Shown piece after piece: positions 10,001 to 21,091 of a stretch of DNA of 64,000 nucleotides. Position 1 is the first letter of the stretch. The number at the start of each line of letters is the position of its first letter. Made by a program: the position numbers and the translations under genes. Source of the DNA: Acholoe squamosa (lineage: Eukaryota; Annelida; Polychaeta; Phyllodocida; Polynoidae); the NCBI GenBank assembly GCA_949317995.1, contig OX439039.1, positions 17,785,282-17,849,281 of the forward strand, given 5' to 3'. The notes under the pieces are model-generated. The model had not been told where the DNA came from, made no database searches, and saw only the letters and a program-made list of their open reading frames with translations.

Positions 10001-11608
10001 ACTACATCAACTAAGTCAAAGAACTCTGAGACAAAGAAGATTGACAAAAAGCAAATTGTGCCTTTAAAGAAAAAGGTTGCCACTCCCACCAAGGCGAGAA
10101 TAGGCCCTCCAAAGGAGCCTACACACCAAAACAAGAGTGACACACCCCAACAAAAGGCACAAGATAGGCCAATAGTCGATGAAAAAGAAAAAGAAAGAGA
10201 CAGAATAAAACAACATGTGCTAGATATAAATCAATTACTGGATCAGATTCCCGACACATCCATCTCAGGTACAAACCTTGGCTTGGAACAAAGGAAGGAC
10301 AAGGACCTATTGCCCCTCATACAATATCTTGAGGATGGGACCTTGCCTGCACCAAAAGCACAAGGAAATAGAATCATCAACCAAGGCCAGACATACACCT
10401 TGGTAAATGGTACACTAGTCCATATATGCCCCATAAATTGGAGAAAAACCAATACTGTACCACTTCAAATTGTTATACCACAGCAATGGGTAACAAGTAC
10501 ACTACAGTATTTCCATGACTCACCTACCGGCGGCCATCTTGGTTCAAGTAGGATGCTCTCAGCACTCCGACCTAGGGTATATTGGAGGTCTATGCTAGCA
10601 GACACAACAAAATATGTTTCCACCTGCCACACATGCCTCACAGCAAAAAGGCAAGTACACTCACGCAAAACACCAATGACAGTGAGAGAGTACATGGCTT
10701 CACCAATGAAGTTCCTAAACCTCGACGCGGTGGGACCACTTCCCACAACTGCCAGGGGAAACAAACATATACAGGTCTGCATAGATTATGCTACCAGATA
10801 TGCAACAGCTTGGGCTACTACTGACTTAAAAGCTGAAACAACAGCAGCAGAGTTCTACAAGAATATAATTTGTCATCATGGAACACCAGCCACTCTTCAA
10901 ACAGACAATGGGACATGTTATACAGGTGCAAAGTTCACAAAGTTAACTAAACACCTCAAGATCAAACATAAATTCTCCTCACCATACAGGCCACAATCAA
11001 ATGGGCTTGTAGAGAGATTCAATGCTAGCATAGGCACAGCACTCAGAGCATTCTGCTCAAAGCACCAAAACAATTGGGATTCATTTATTGAACCCATAAC
11101 CTTTGCATTAAACAACACTGAATCCCAAACCACAGGATTCACCCCTTTCTTCCTACTCCATGGAAGAAACCCAGCCACCCCAATGGACTTAGGGCTGGGA
11201 ATACAGGAAGACATATCCACCGTAGCAGACCATGTAGCTAACATGATAACAAATCAAGATACCTCTAGGAGGAAAGCTATAGAAAGGGTCGCCAAGCTAC
11301 AAAAGGAAAGAAAGGATAGATATGATAAGAAACTTACACCACAGGAAATCAAGGTCACCGACATGGTGTACCTAAACATACCAAGAATCCTGACTAACAC
11401 AGAGTGTAAGAAACTTCAACCCCTTTTTATGGGACCATATGTTGTAGTAGATAGACCTAGTTTGACAAGTGCCAAACTCAAAAACTTGGACACCAATCTA
11501 TTGGTGGCCAGACCAGTGCACATAGACAGACTGAAAAAGGTTGTGGCTGTCAGAAACAATGAATTTGCACACAGGCTTATTCCACATGAGGCCAAATACT
11601 ACAACTAA
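7004..11608 (+). CDS. pol polyprotein of the env-bearing LTR element (PR-RT-RNase H-IN)
   Basis: A 1534-residue polyprotein, apparently whole. The aspartic protease has LVDTGAT at about residues 79-85. The reverse transcriptase runs from about 400 to 620, with LDAQQGFFQIP and the active-site YLDD near 544. RNase H starts near 685 (LATDASNVSLGAVL) and ends with the DAMSR tail. A Lys- and Pro-rich linker of roughly 250 residues follows. Integrase has an HHCC zinc site (H..H..C..C, about 1165-1207) and a DD35E core with Asp in NLDAVGPL, Asp in QTDNGT near 1299, and Glu in LVERF near 1335. Domain order RT-RNase H-IN is that of Ty3/Gypsy elements. The linker is longer than I would expect. Confidence 0.96.
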   Translation: MRCDTPNTNNQSGSTRIQPETIASANLPSNRQRRPSVIHITPPDSSSKDTGESTKLSIVLLKNGCINANLYDVSDVQCLVDTGATITCVRQSFLMDLQKRFHIQLRKSKINIHLADGSVCHVRHSAMLNFRIQGVRFQYQFAVIPNLTQPVVLGTDFLSTTKSQIEFNVDPEQILKPIRAVRDFTIPPFSELAVLGKVTSTQSLQGKTGVVDNLQRNNNAPYLVQRAAVTPRENNKHPLVLLNTSRRPHKIKKGAIIALFQEVKESDLEKPQQVSDTTPHTDQSISAIRPEDVTQFSDTDSDCESTYADPEPNSIRLSEIAAIHSEAHDLEPELEENVPPKSVLTSKDQHDRLESLLTKYDDVFVGKDGDIGATHLYTHSIHVKPEAVPCHFLPYRQTPEKQAAIGEECERLVQQGILRECAEGPWASRSFLVQKSSGGHRLVTDFRYLNQNTINQALSTPRADDTLDMIGSLRPRVFSKLDAQQGFFQIPIRQEDQHKTAFIANDKKYVYERMPMGLATAPAGFCHLVTLILNKLKYKCALPYLDDILVLSPSIEQHFHDLEDVFNSLRVGKLKLKKSKCEYFIDRIDFLGMRVTPMGLQPSPTKVESIKTFPTPKSVKNVRSFTGLCQYFKKFIKGYAQIARPLYDLQTHLKAFVWTEEADNAFKTLKHALCTNALLRYPNYEKEFSLATDASNVSLGAVLSQRDNEGVLRPVAFAGRTLSKHERNYNTTERELLGVVYGVLHFRHYLETRHFQLYTDHAALIPLLTNTGLTHRWARWALDIQQFSFTIQHVKGDDNIPPDAMSRREYPDSGPMTNPPPPPRRVRAASRTKFANVTKKVPFKRDDPPNTIERPETPIRGILKQSTHYVFCHCEREYSQLFPDNDFEPIEFSSLNQMVKATPKEPPFTPPDSEDEDPEDTIYAITQATSKSVRFFEPMQGEETSNHLCPMTTRSKTREMIQEGIPKPPTQSQTILNEKKVTGNKPTKTPPARRNVTKDTTSTKSKNSETKKIDKKQIVPLKKKVATPTKARIGPPKEPTHQNKSDTPQQKAQDRPIVDEKEKERDRIKQHVLDINQLLDQIPDTSISGTNLGLEQRKDKDLLPLIQYLEDGTLPAPKAQGNRIINQGQTYTLVNGTLVHICPINWRKTNTVPLQIVIPQQWVTSTLQYFHDSPTGGHLGSSRMLSALRPRVYWRSMLADTTKYVSTCHTCLTAKRQVHSRKTPMTVREYMASPMKFLNLDAVGPLPTTARGNKHIQVCIDYATRYATAWATTDLKAETTAAEFYKNIICHHGTPATLQTDNGTCYTGAKFTKLTKHLKIKHKFSSPYRPQSNGLVERFNASIGTALRAFCSKHQNNWDSFIEPITFALNNTESQTTGFTPFFLLHGRNPATPMDLGLGIQEDISTVADHVANMITNQDTSRRKAIERVAKLQKERKDRYDKKLTPQEIKVTDMVYLNIPRILTNTECKKLQPLFMGPYVVVDRPSLTSAKLKNLDTNLLVARPVHIDRLKKVVAVRNNEFAHRLIPHEAKYYN

Positions 11609-11889
11609 ATTGTAAGGAACAAAAATGTTATCACCCTTACAAGAGAAACCACAGGCATAGGCCCTATCAACCCTAGGCCTGCACACCACATACTAAGAAA
11701 AACATCTAGGTGTGGTGCAGTTTCAAGAAATTAGAAACAGATTGAGATACCAAAAGAACATAAGATTTTCAAAATGTATTACAAATTCTCTTCATCCACA
11801 CATAAGACATGTGTGACTGATAATGAATTACTTATATGTATATAAAGCCAATCAAATTTGTAAATATATCAGTAGGTTATTGCCTCTGA

Positions 11890-12207
11890 ATGGTCAAAGA
11901 CTGGGACCCTCCAAGTAAAGCAGACATGAAGTCTAAGAAGAGTAAGGGTAACACAATGGAGTGTCTAAAGCCTAATCCCCACATGAAAGAGCGCGCTATG
12001 CCAACACAGCAGTCTATAGAGATCAATTGGCCTTATAAGCTACCCTCAGACAACTGTCTAGACGGTCATGAATGGCTGTCCTGGATGACAGGAGGAGCTA
12101 ATTACCAGTACACAGAGTATACAATAGAGCCCCACAGTAGCAGACACTGGAGATTAGGTGCACCTGCTCCAGAGAAACAATACCAGGCCCACAATGGATG
12201 TGGGTAG
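11890..12207 (+). CDS. small ORF between pol and env, function unknown
   Basis: A 105-residue ORF starting MVKDWDPPSKADMKSKK. It is basic at the N-terminus and Trp/Tyr-rich toward the C-terminus (LDGHEWLSWMTGG). No signal peptide, membrane segment or family is recognised. Its place between pol and env, on the same strand, is where accessory genes or env leader exons sit in env-bearing elements. It could equally be chance open sequence, since the stretch 11609-12545 is otherwise non-coding. Confidence 0.35.
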   Translation: MVKDWDPPSKADMKSKKSKGNTMECLKPNPHMKERAMPTQQSIEINWPYKLPSDNCLDGHEWLSWMTGGANYQYTEYTIEPHSSRHWRLGAPAPEKQYQAHNGCG

Positions 12208-12545
12208 GGTAGGCTACATAAGAAGCACTGTGGACCATAGCCCACCATCAGTCTTCATCCAGCTGCAGTCTGGAACACAAGTCTACAGGACCCCACTTGG
12301 GAATTAGCCAGCCCACTTCTCATTTAGGAGAGACTGCACTAGGATAAAGAACACACCTACTTCACCTTCAACCTGACCTTACCATTTACTGGTCAATCTC
12401 TATAGACTCACCGGACATATTGCCAAGACAGCTCAATCTTGCAAAGGTACAGTTTGAACCACTTCATTTAAAGTGTTACACCATACACTTAGACTTTACC
12501 AGCACCAAATCACTACAAATTTGACAAGACTTTAAAACAGCAAAC

Positions 12546-15187
12546 TTGCTTTACACAAGCACCATGGGGAGACTGAAAGTTTCACCCATACTGCTAACTA
12601 TGCTGTTATTATATACTATAGAACCACTTACTGCAGGTTATACACCTGTGGTGAGACAAAACATAGGAGTAGTATTCAAACCTAGCCCTCAACCATTGGT
12701 CAATGGACATACAACCACAACTCTGTTGTTAGCTATCCCCTACAAGATACCTCGGGCACCCGTTACCCAAGGATCCATAAGGGATAGAATACTCCATTTG
12801 ACCACTCCTACTCTACAAGATCATACCTCTGGTCAAATTATCCAACAAGCCAAGGAGCTTGACACCTTGCTGGAAATTGCAGCAAGGAGATAAATGAAAC
12901 ATTAGCCTCCATCAAATTGTTCCTATCCAACCCCATAAACACATTGGACAAGGCCAAAAGAGAGGCCATACTGGGTTTTCTAGCACCCCTGTTTCGCGGT
13001 GTGCTAGGTCTAGCCACAGTAGAAGATGTAAACCAAGTAATGGGACAGCTCAAGAACATAGATGAAATACTAAGGAAATTTGCTAAACAAGATCAGGAAG
13101 CAGCTAGTCTCATTGAAAAGATCACAGACAGACAAGATAAGTTTGTTAAAGCATACATCCAAGATAAAAAGGTACTGGACAGCACAATCAACACCATAGG
13201 TGACACCGTCAACCTGTGGGCCTCTAACATGTCCAGGTCACTTGACTCATATTCAAGGCACGAGAAAACTCAAAGGGAAAAAATGCAAGTATTAAATGAT
13301 GCATTAATTATCATAGCAGCAAGAATGAATACAGTTCAATCACTGCAAAGGACAAATGCAGCCCTGAGGATGCTATCATCAGGAATCCTAACCCCTGATA
13401 TAGTACCACCCTCAGACCTTGCTAGATACTTAATTGACATTAATAACAAGCTTAGGATTACACACCCTGGAGCACAAGTTGCAATTAATGACTTAGATTT
13501 CTATTATTCACAGAAGCTGACCTCATACACTTACTCAGCTCACCATATATATATTCATCTGGACATTATAATTCAATCTACCACCTCTACCTTCAAACTG
13601 TACCAAATGATTACATCACCCATGCCTATAGACACACAGGAGACCCCCACCAGAGGAGTCACCAAACTGCAAACCACAACTGAGTTTCTAGCAGTATCTT
13701 ACGACGAATCATTATTCATCGAATTGGACTCAGCAGATATGCAGGCATGCGAAGGTACTACAGTAAAGGTATGCAGAGATGTAAATGGTAGAATTTATAA
13801 ACACATGCCTACATGCCCTGTAGCCATTTTTACTAACCAGGCTCAACAGATTAAGGAACATTGCAAGTTTACAGTTTCACCACTGCAGACACCTACCACC
13901 CATGCTATTTCCATTTCTGAAGATGAGTATCTGGTCACTACTAATGAACCCCATTACTTTATCAACTGCCATGGTAAAATGTCTGAAACTCGAAAAGCCC
14001 AGTCCTACTCAATCATAGGTGTACCCTGTGGGTGCACAATCAGTGTAGGAGAATTTTCTCTTCCAAACACAAGGTTGCCCTGTAACTCAACCTTATCATT
14101 TCACTACATTCTCAAGACAATTAATTTACCATTCATGGCAGCACTTAACCAGATTTCTGAAACCAAACCAGATGAAAGAGAGAATCTTCCAAATTTCCCA
14201 GTAGTAAACCTTTCTAGAACCTTAGAAAAACTACAGGAAAATCCAATCATGGATGATATTACTCAACTAAACCTAGAGCCCTTTGCCAAAACACTATTAA
14301 AAGATGCCTCCAACCTTGATAAGGCAATGGAAACACGCTACGTAGAATCATACCTACGTCGAGTTACAGAGCATCCAATCTTCCAAAGCTTAGGACTCAT
14401 CCTAGGGATATCAGCTCACATTTTTATAGTATACATACTACTCAAATTATACAGACTAGGAGGGACTGTAGCCTACCTGCCTACAGCCAAAGCATTCAGA
14501 CTAGTCACCGAGCTGCCCCTACACAAATTGCTCCCAGATAAGAATCCTACCAAACTAACCCCTACAGAGGAAACCCACACCCCTTTCCTCACAATTCAGG
14601 AAACCCACACCCTGATAATTGCTATATTATTCACCCTGACCATCTACTCAGCCTACAGAATAATGAAGTACCTTAAGAAATTTGCACAGACACACTGTGG
14701 CAAGAAAAATGTGGCCAAGCGCACAAATCCCACAATATATTTTAAAATATATTGTGGAGACTCAAACTTCGCGCTACCCCTGAGGCCAATACCACATGAA
14801 TTTGATGAGATTAAATCAGCAGCTGCCCCGACCTATAAGGATATAGTGGTTAAAACCTTCCCACTACCTAAGGCTATATTTACCTGGAATGGACCAGCAG
14901 TTATAACAACACAGAGAGGAGAATTTGCTTATCACCTCCCTCAGGTGATACACCTACCTTGGCGCACTAGGTTCAGTACCATACCAGCCCTTAAAAACAA
15001 AGGACTGTACTACTCCATGCTTTTCCAGAATGATTGTGGCACCAGCCCGGTGACCATGACAGCACTGGAAAATACAACAGATATAATTATTGACGAACAA
15101 CAGGAGGAGACTGCAAGGTCAAACATGCAGACTATTGCTAATTTTCTAAACCACCAGCCCTCCCCGGTGACTGTGGAAACAGCCTAG
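12546..15187 (+). pseudogene. env region of the LTR element (fusion-protein-like envelope), about one break
   Basis: It begins with a signal peptide (MGRLKVSPILLTMLLLYTIE at 12564, in a good Kozak context). An F-protein-like stretch follows: a basic segment before GFLAPLFRGVLGLATVEDV (hydrophobic, Gly-rich fusion-peptide-like), then a long helical region. A Cys-rich ectodomain comes next. A membrane span lies at about 14387-14455 (LGLILGISAHIFIVYILL) and a second hydrophobic helix at about 14613-14666. After that comes an unusual C-terminal part of about 170 residues. In errantiviruses env is made from a spliced RNA. The region shows about one break, so this copy is treated as not fully functional. 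Confidence 0.85.
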
Positions 15188-15336
15188 ACTGCCCACAGCC
15201 TAGACTGCCCCCAGTCCACCACCAGGAGACAACATATCAGAGACAGTATTCAGAACTTTTCGGACAATTTGCCGGCCCTGAAAAGGGCCTTTGGGATGGC
15301 GGGTTTTTACACCCTAGGTTTCAGTCAGTCGGGATC

Positions 15337-15906
15337 CTACCACAGATCCTCGGGTTCAACATCGATGGGAGAGTGGGAGTCCGAGTCCGATCCATACATG
15401 TGGCCGTGGTCATGTTCCCACTCAACAAGCCGGGCCTCCATCGATCCCAGTCCATACTCGGCTGCCATAGATGGGTCCCCGGATGCCGCAAGATCGATGA
15501 AGGACACTGCCAACAAATAATCCCACAACACTCGCTCCCGCGGTCCGAAGTTAGAGTCCATGGGCCAGAACCCTAGATTACTCAAGGCCCTAGCCAAAAG
15601 GGCCACAGTGGCCCCCCGACGCAAGGCTGAGCCCAAGAAATAGTGGCAGGAATACATGTCGACCAACACATCACCATGCTCACTGATCTCTCTGAAATTC
15701 CTCACTATGTAGCCATAGTGTATGGTCTGGTTGGCCTCCACCAGGGCCCTAGCCGGACTCCCCACCACCATCACCTGGGAGACAGGCAAAGCAAAGATAG
15801 CTTGAAGGTGAGCCATGGTGTTACAGCAGAGGTTTCCAGAGAGGAACTGATACTCCAATACCAGCCACCCACTCCTTAAATGGACACACACACCCCCCCC
15901 CCCCAC
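15337..15906 (-). CDS. antisense ORF in the 3' tail of the LTR element, function unknown
   Basis: A 189-codon ORF on the strand opposite to gag-pol-env. A start at MAHLQAIFALPVSQVMVV (about 15816) is more plausible than one in the poly-G upstream. The sequence has ordinary amino-acid complexity (for example HYGYIVRNFREISEHGDVL), not the biased look of a shadow frame. It ends in an acidic tail (DVEPEDLW). The stretch is more GC-rich than the rest of the element. No family is recognised. It could be an antisense accessory gene, a captured cellular fragment, or chance. Confidence 0.4.
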   Translation of the reverse strand: MGGGGVCVHLRSGWLVLEYQFLSGNLCCNTMAHLQAIFALPVSQVMVVGSPARALVEANQTIHYGYIVRNFREISEHGDVLVDMYSCHYFLGSALRRGATVALLARALSNLGFWPMDSNFGPRERVLWDYLLAVSFIDLAASGDPSMAAEYGLGSMEARLVEWEHDHGHMYGSDSDSHSPIDVEPEDLW

Positions 15907-16748
15907 CCTGAACTGTCCACTGACACCAAGCTAGGCACTGCCACAGACACATGCCAGAATCTGGCACCTAACACCTCAAGTGCCACCACTGCATGAGCAC
16001 ATCAGGGAGGAGACTCACATCTCACTCCTGACACACCTCCACTGTCAATGAAATTATCAAAGTATTAGAAAAAATTTTAGAAAAAATACACAGCCACTTG
16101 TTGATGTATAATATGAAAATCTATGGTATTCTCACAAAATCGATGATTAATGCGCGCATATACGCGCAAAATTGTGAAATTGCAATTTAAAAATTGTAAA
16201 TTGTACAAATCCAACACAAAATATACATGAATGCAGGTAGATAACTAAGTCAGTTTTGTACCCACTAGCACTTGTATACTATACCAAGGTTTACTTAAAA
16301 TAACATACTTTAGGCACCCAAGAAAATTGTTGGAAAAATGAAAATGAAAAAAAAAAAAAAAAAATTGTTGAGGAAAATTGTTGACATGAAAAATGTTTAC
16401 TTAAGATACTCACCAAATAATCTCTTTCAGGGACACATACTCAAGAAGGCTAGGGAAAAGTCAATTAAGCAGCGGCCCACTGCCAAAATTGCCAATTAAT
16501 ACACCCATATAGCAAAATCAAAGAGTAACTCAGAGACAAACAAGCCTATTGTACATGAAGTACTTTGTTTTTCCGGTCCTCGGAAAAATTTGTCTCAAAT
16601 CCCAAAAATTGTATAGTGTAAACTAGATTGTACGCTTGTACCCAATTTGCACACTAAAATTGTATGTTTGCACACCAGATTGTACGCTTGTACCCAATTT
16701 GCACACTAAAATTGTATGTTTGCACACTAGATTGTAAGTTTGTACCCA
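15907..16748 (+). other. non-coding 3' tail of the LTR element with tandem repeats near the LTR
   Basis: AT-rich with A-runs (about 16348-16364). From about 16605 to the 3' LTR there are three imperfect ~52-bp units built on TTGTACGCTTGTACCCAATT and GCACACTAAAATTGTATG. I see no clear polypurine tract immediately before the LTR, which is unusual. Confidence 0.7.
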
Positions 16749-17996
16749 AGCGCTCAAACTTTGTATAAGAGCGTTCATGCCCCACTGCACACCAAACCAA
16801 GTCAGTTAGACAGAGTTTATGACATCAAAGGGTCCGACCTAATGGTTCACTGCACAATATAATAAAAATGAGGGTCTCAGTGTGCGACCTCATGGTTCAG
16901 TGCACAAACTAATAAGTTGTAAGTGAATGCAACCGGCCGTCACGGGTGCCTGAGCACCGCTGACGCCGTCATGAGTGTCTGAGCACTCTAATAACTGAAC
17001 AATGGGTTACATAAGCACGACGCCATAACCGTCCGGTCGCTCTAGCGTCGCTCCTGAGCAAGCTAGGTCAAATATCAAAGCATCTATGGAAAGCCCATAA
17101 TTAGACGGTCAAAATGAGCCCAAGATCAAGGCGGAACTCCTATTATTAAGGAAGTTACGCCATAGAGACTGAATGGAGCTCCGAGTGCACTACAGACAAA
17201 CTGGCGCAAGTTACGCGCCTATCCAGCGGGCAGTTTAAACTTGGCATATTCAACTCCCCGCATGCGCAAAATGGCGGTTATAGCGGCGTAAACGACCGAG
17301 ATATGAGGGTCTGAAGTCACAGAACCGACCAAGACAATGGGGGACACAGCGGCGCCCATGGGGGTCCTTTTTGGACCCAGTGACACATGAAAGCCTCCCC
17401 TCAAACAATTGCAGAGTTAGGCAGATGCTACTGGCCCCAGTCAGTCTGGAGGTGCTTTTCCAAGATTTGCTACAAATAGCCTGTCTGCACCTCCAAGAGG
17501 ACAGAACACCAAGAACCGCTCTAGAGGTAACATCTCCAGTCATCTCCTGCTACCTGCTATACCACTGCACTATGGTGAAACTATGCTAGACAGGCATTGG
17601 TTTCTATCATTAGTGGTCAGAGGGTATCTTCCTCAAGACTTCCACCAGAGGGTAAAGTTATTCATTATTACATTATTCCTCTAAGCAGCAGGTCAGGAGC
17701 TAGGTGTGGGAACCCACCTAGAACTATGCTGGACATTGTATTATTATTACCTCACAGGTGGAGTGGAACAGAACATTATACTTTATAACTTACTGTATAT
17801 TTACTGTATGTACAAATTACCTACATACTAACTACTGTATGATTGATATTTCTTACATGTTGCCTAAAGCTGAATAAACCAGTGACAACTGGAAATAACA
17901 CTATTTTATGAGAGCTTAATGTATTTACACTATATACCACTAGTCTTATGATATTTCTCATATGACAACTTGATCATGCACAATTACTAGTATGAC
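16749..17996 (+). repeat. 3' LTR of the env-bearing element
   Basis: 1248 bp, AGCGCTCAAAC to ACTAGTATGAC, followed by the target duplication ATAAG. It lacks the MITE found in the 5' copy and so gives the empty site. Confidence 0.96.
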
Positions 17997-18001
17997 ATAA
18001 G

Positions 18002-21000
18002 CCCCAATCTCACTGTAGAGGACTAATAGCTGTCTGGAGCCTGCACATTATTGATTTAGTATTTCTCTGTAGTGTCAAAGCCCCACTATGAGCTGGACCT
18101 GCACTATGAGCTGCAATAGATTTCTAATCTGTTCTATAAGTTGTGGATCACACACATTTCGTTGTTCTTGTTGTGTTAAAACATAGTGAGTGAATGTACT
18201 CCACTTTTTTTGTTTCCTTTGACACGATGCATTAAGGATAAAAAAAGCTACCTCTGGGAAAATTTCCATGACTCATTTATAATGGGAGTACATCCTTTAA
18301 GATTCTTTTGATAGCTATATAAGGTTGGCTTGCCTCTGACTACCTGCCTATAATGTCCCCTGAGTGTCCCTGATATGTGCATCCACGATAAAGACACTGT
18401 CCACAAGTGAATTTTGTCATTTTGTCCATAAAACAGAAAATATTTGGCCTGTCACAAAGATATTTCTGTCAACTTGACACCCCTATGGAAGCTATAAATG
18501 AAGGGTATAAAAGAAAAAGCATAGATATTATTAATATGCATTTATTAAAAACTCTTAGCTATTGTCTCGGATGCCGCACTGAGTAAACACTGCAACCCCC
18601 TTACTTGAAGAATTCTTACCTGACAGACCTACATCTACAATTTTGCTGAAAGATTAGAGTGTTTTCTCTTAACCGTTTTGTGCCCAGAATTATTTGAAGA
18701 ACTTTTCATTATTTTACATTATTTCATGATTGTATCATTTTGCTGATAGGACCTTGTGTTATTTCAATCTTCTTCTTTGATATGGGCTTGGCATTACATT
18801 TTCTTAACACTCATAACACAGTGAAGACTTTCAGTTAAGGTGGCTGGCGGGGATAGACTGAAAGTACTTAGATTTTCGCCATATTCTCACCAGAGCCCCA
18901 AAATGATCTGTACTTTTCATATATGTAAAAATAATGAGGGGGTCCCATGCATATTTTTGAGATATTGAACCTTTAACTTTGTATAGAATTATAGAGTGAT
19001 TTGTTACATAAATCCCTAGATTGGTATCCAAAAGTAATTAATTTTTTTTCATAACCTCCTGAGCAATTAGATTATAAGCATATCTTTGCGGTAAATACAT
19101 TACTGACCCATGGTCCCGGCCATATTTCTGATGTTTTGGGGTTTCAAAAGAAAAAAGATCAGCTTTGAACATATATAGTGAATGGACAGGTAAGTAGATA
19201 TCTAAAGAGTGTCCATTAGCACATACTTCATGGTGCAATGGTAGCAGCTTTGGCCTTGTTTCAGGAGATCCTGGGTTCATTTCCTTCTGAGGGCAACACT
19301 TGAGCACTTTTTTAAACATAGATAGATATTGATTTAGTAAGGTTACAGGGACAACCTACTGTATTCTGGAGGAACTACATCTAGAGGTGCGCAGAAAGCT
19401 GCTCAATAGACATGTTTTCAAAGGCCGTCAGCCACCTTAAGGACATGGCATTCCTGGCCAGGTATGGTAACCATAGTTACCAAAACATTCCATTTGTTGT
19501 CATTTATTGGTATTTAGTCTCTCTTGTGCTATATACACCCATATTTCCTGCAATCCTAAGACCTTACAAAGTCATAACTTTCAAACCTCATTCTCTCTGC
19601 ATCTGTTCTGTTACACAGGAAACATTATATGTTATAATAGTAACAATGCATGGCTTATCTTTATGGATATGAACAGTTATTGTAAAATATGATTGGAGTA
19701 TGGGAAACTGTGTTTGTGATCCATCAAGATTTTGGTCCCTGTCAGATTTTAGCTTCTTGGAGGGTTTCCCCTTAATGAATAACATTCTCATTTTCACAGT
19801 TTGACTCACTGTGCCTGCTATAATGGAGATAAAGCCAAATGAATGGTTGTATCGTAATTGGGGAGTCATAAGCATCCCAAAGAGGGCCTAACTTTGCCAA
19901 TTGGACCAGTAGAAGTATCTGGATGGAAATTTCTTTCAATATACATGCATTTAAGCCCAAAACCACGCTTAAATGCACGCTTGGGCACCTAAGGGCTAAA
20001 TGATACCAGATTGAGTTAGCTACATTTCATTCTGTAGCTGCATGAAGGTGAGAAACCACTGTTTCCCTTTTTTTGTACACTTTCCCCGACCCCCGACCCT
20101 GATCTATTATCCAATATAATAAGAATCATGGGGACATTCAGGCAGTGGTTCAGAAGTAGGTAGGACAGCGTTATCCTGGAGAATTTAAGGAATACATAAT
20201 GAAAATAGTGTGGAATACATGAAATCTAGTACAATACACATCTGCAATCCGTTCATACCTATCTTGCTTGGTTGATTTTTCAAAAATTATTTTTGGACCA
20301 ACAATCCTTGACGAAAGTCATCAAGTCAAATATAGGCAATCTGCTGTCTTATTTTGATTAGGAGTAAGGAGGTGCTGACCCCTACTGCATACACATGCCA
20401 TCAATACAGTCATCAGATCATCTAACAATGCTATAATTCTATAGCACCACCAACGTCTCATGAACCTAAATACTTTGGCAAATACGAACGCAAATACACC
20501 CCTTGCCGAAAGATTCTAACATACATATTGCTATATCAGATCATTATGTTGATAATAAGTGGTTCACCTATTATATTGATGGGGGTTCCAGGTGGTGGTC
20601 TGAAATGGGTAAGCCTAGCTAGTTACATCTTATTACTATTATTACTATAAGAAAAACCGTCCCAGCTCACAGAGACATGTGAGTGCAATCTTTTCACAAT
20701 CTAAATACGCCTTTCGAATAGGCAAAACAATTTCAATTTTAGGTTTTAAGCACTATGACACATATGATTGCCATAGTCGAGTGTTCAGGTGGTCTAACTA
20801 TCATAAGGCCAGCTCTGTTGATTTGTTTAGAACCACCTGTTATAGGTTATTACATGCACTACTCTTATTTCATTGAAAAAGAGTAAGATTAAAAATAATT
20901 GTACTACATCAAAATAATAACTTGAATAAGTACTGCCTATATGAAGCAAAATGCAATGCATCTTTACTCTACTTTGTAGTTAGTGCTTGAAAGGGTTAGG

Positions 21001-21091
21001 GCCATTAAAAGAAGAGAATGTAAATTTGAATGTAAATTCACACATCCCTTTGGAGCAAAATACTTCACATTTAGTGCTAATTATATCTCAC
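18002..21091. other. rest of receptor intron 7
   Basis: AT-rich intronic DNA. The only structure recognised is a tRNA-derived SINE head at about 19225-19310. No exon with receptor homology was seen here. Confidence 0.6.
19225..19310 (+). mobile_element. tRNA-derived SINE head
   Basis: CATGGTGCAATGGTAGCAGC looks like a tRNA A box, and GGGTTCATTTCC 30-40 bp later like a B box. There is no cloverleaf acceptor stem, so it is a SINE fragment, not a tRNA gene. Confidence 0.5.

Larger units (their letters stand above)
2448..17996 (+). mobile_element. envelope-bearing Ty3/Gypsy-type LTR element (errantivirus-like), nearly whole
   Basis: The element is bounded by matching LTRs and the 5-bp target duplication ATAAG (2443-2447 and 17997-18001). 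Order: 5' LTR, leader with a 20-bp minisatellite, gag, pol (PR-RT-RNase H-IN), a short ORF, an env region, a long 3' tail, 3' LTR. Gag without a zinc knuckle plus a membrane fusion-type env is the errantivirus pattern. It lies in intron 7 of the receptor gene, antisense to it. The LTRs differ at roughly 13 of 1248 positions by eye, almost all transitions, so the insertion is recent. gag and pol look whole, and the env region shows about one break. A MITE was added later inside the 5' LTR. Confidence 0.95.
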
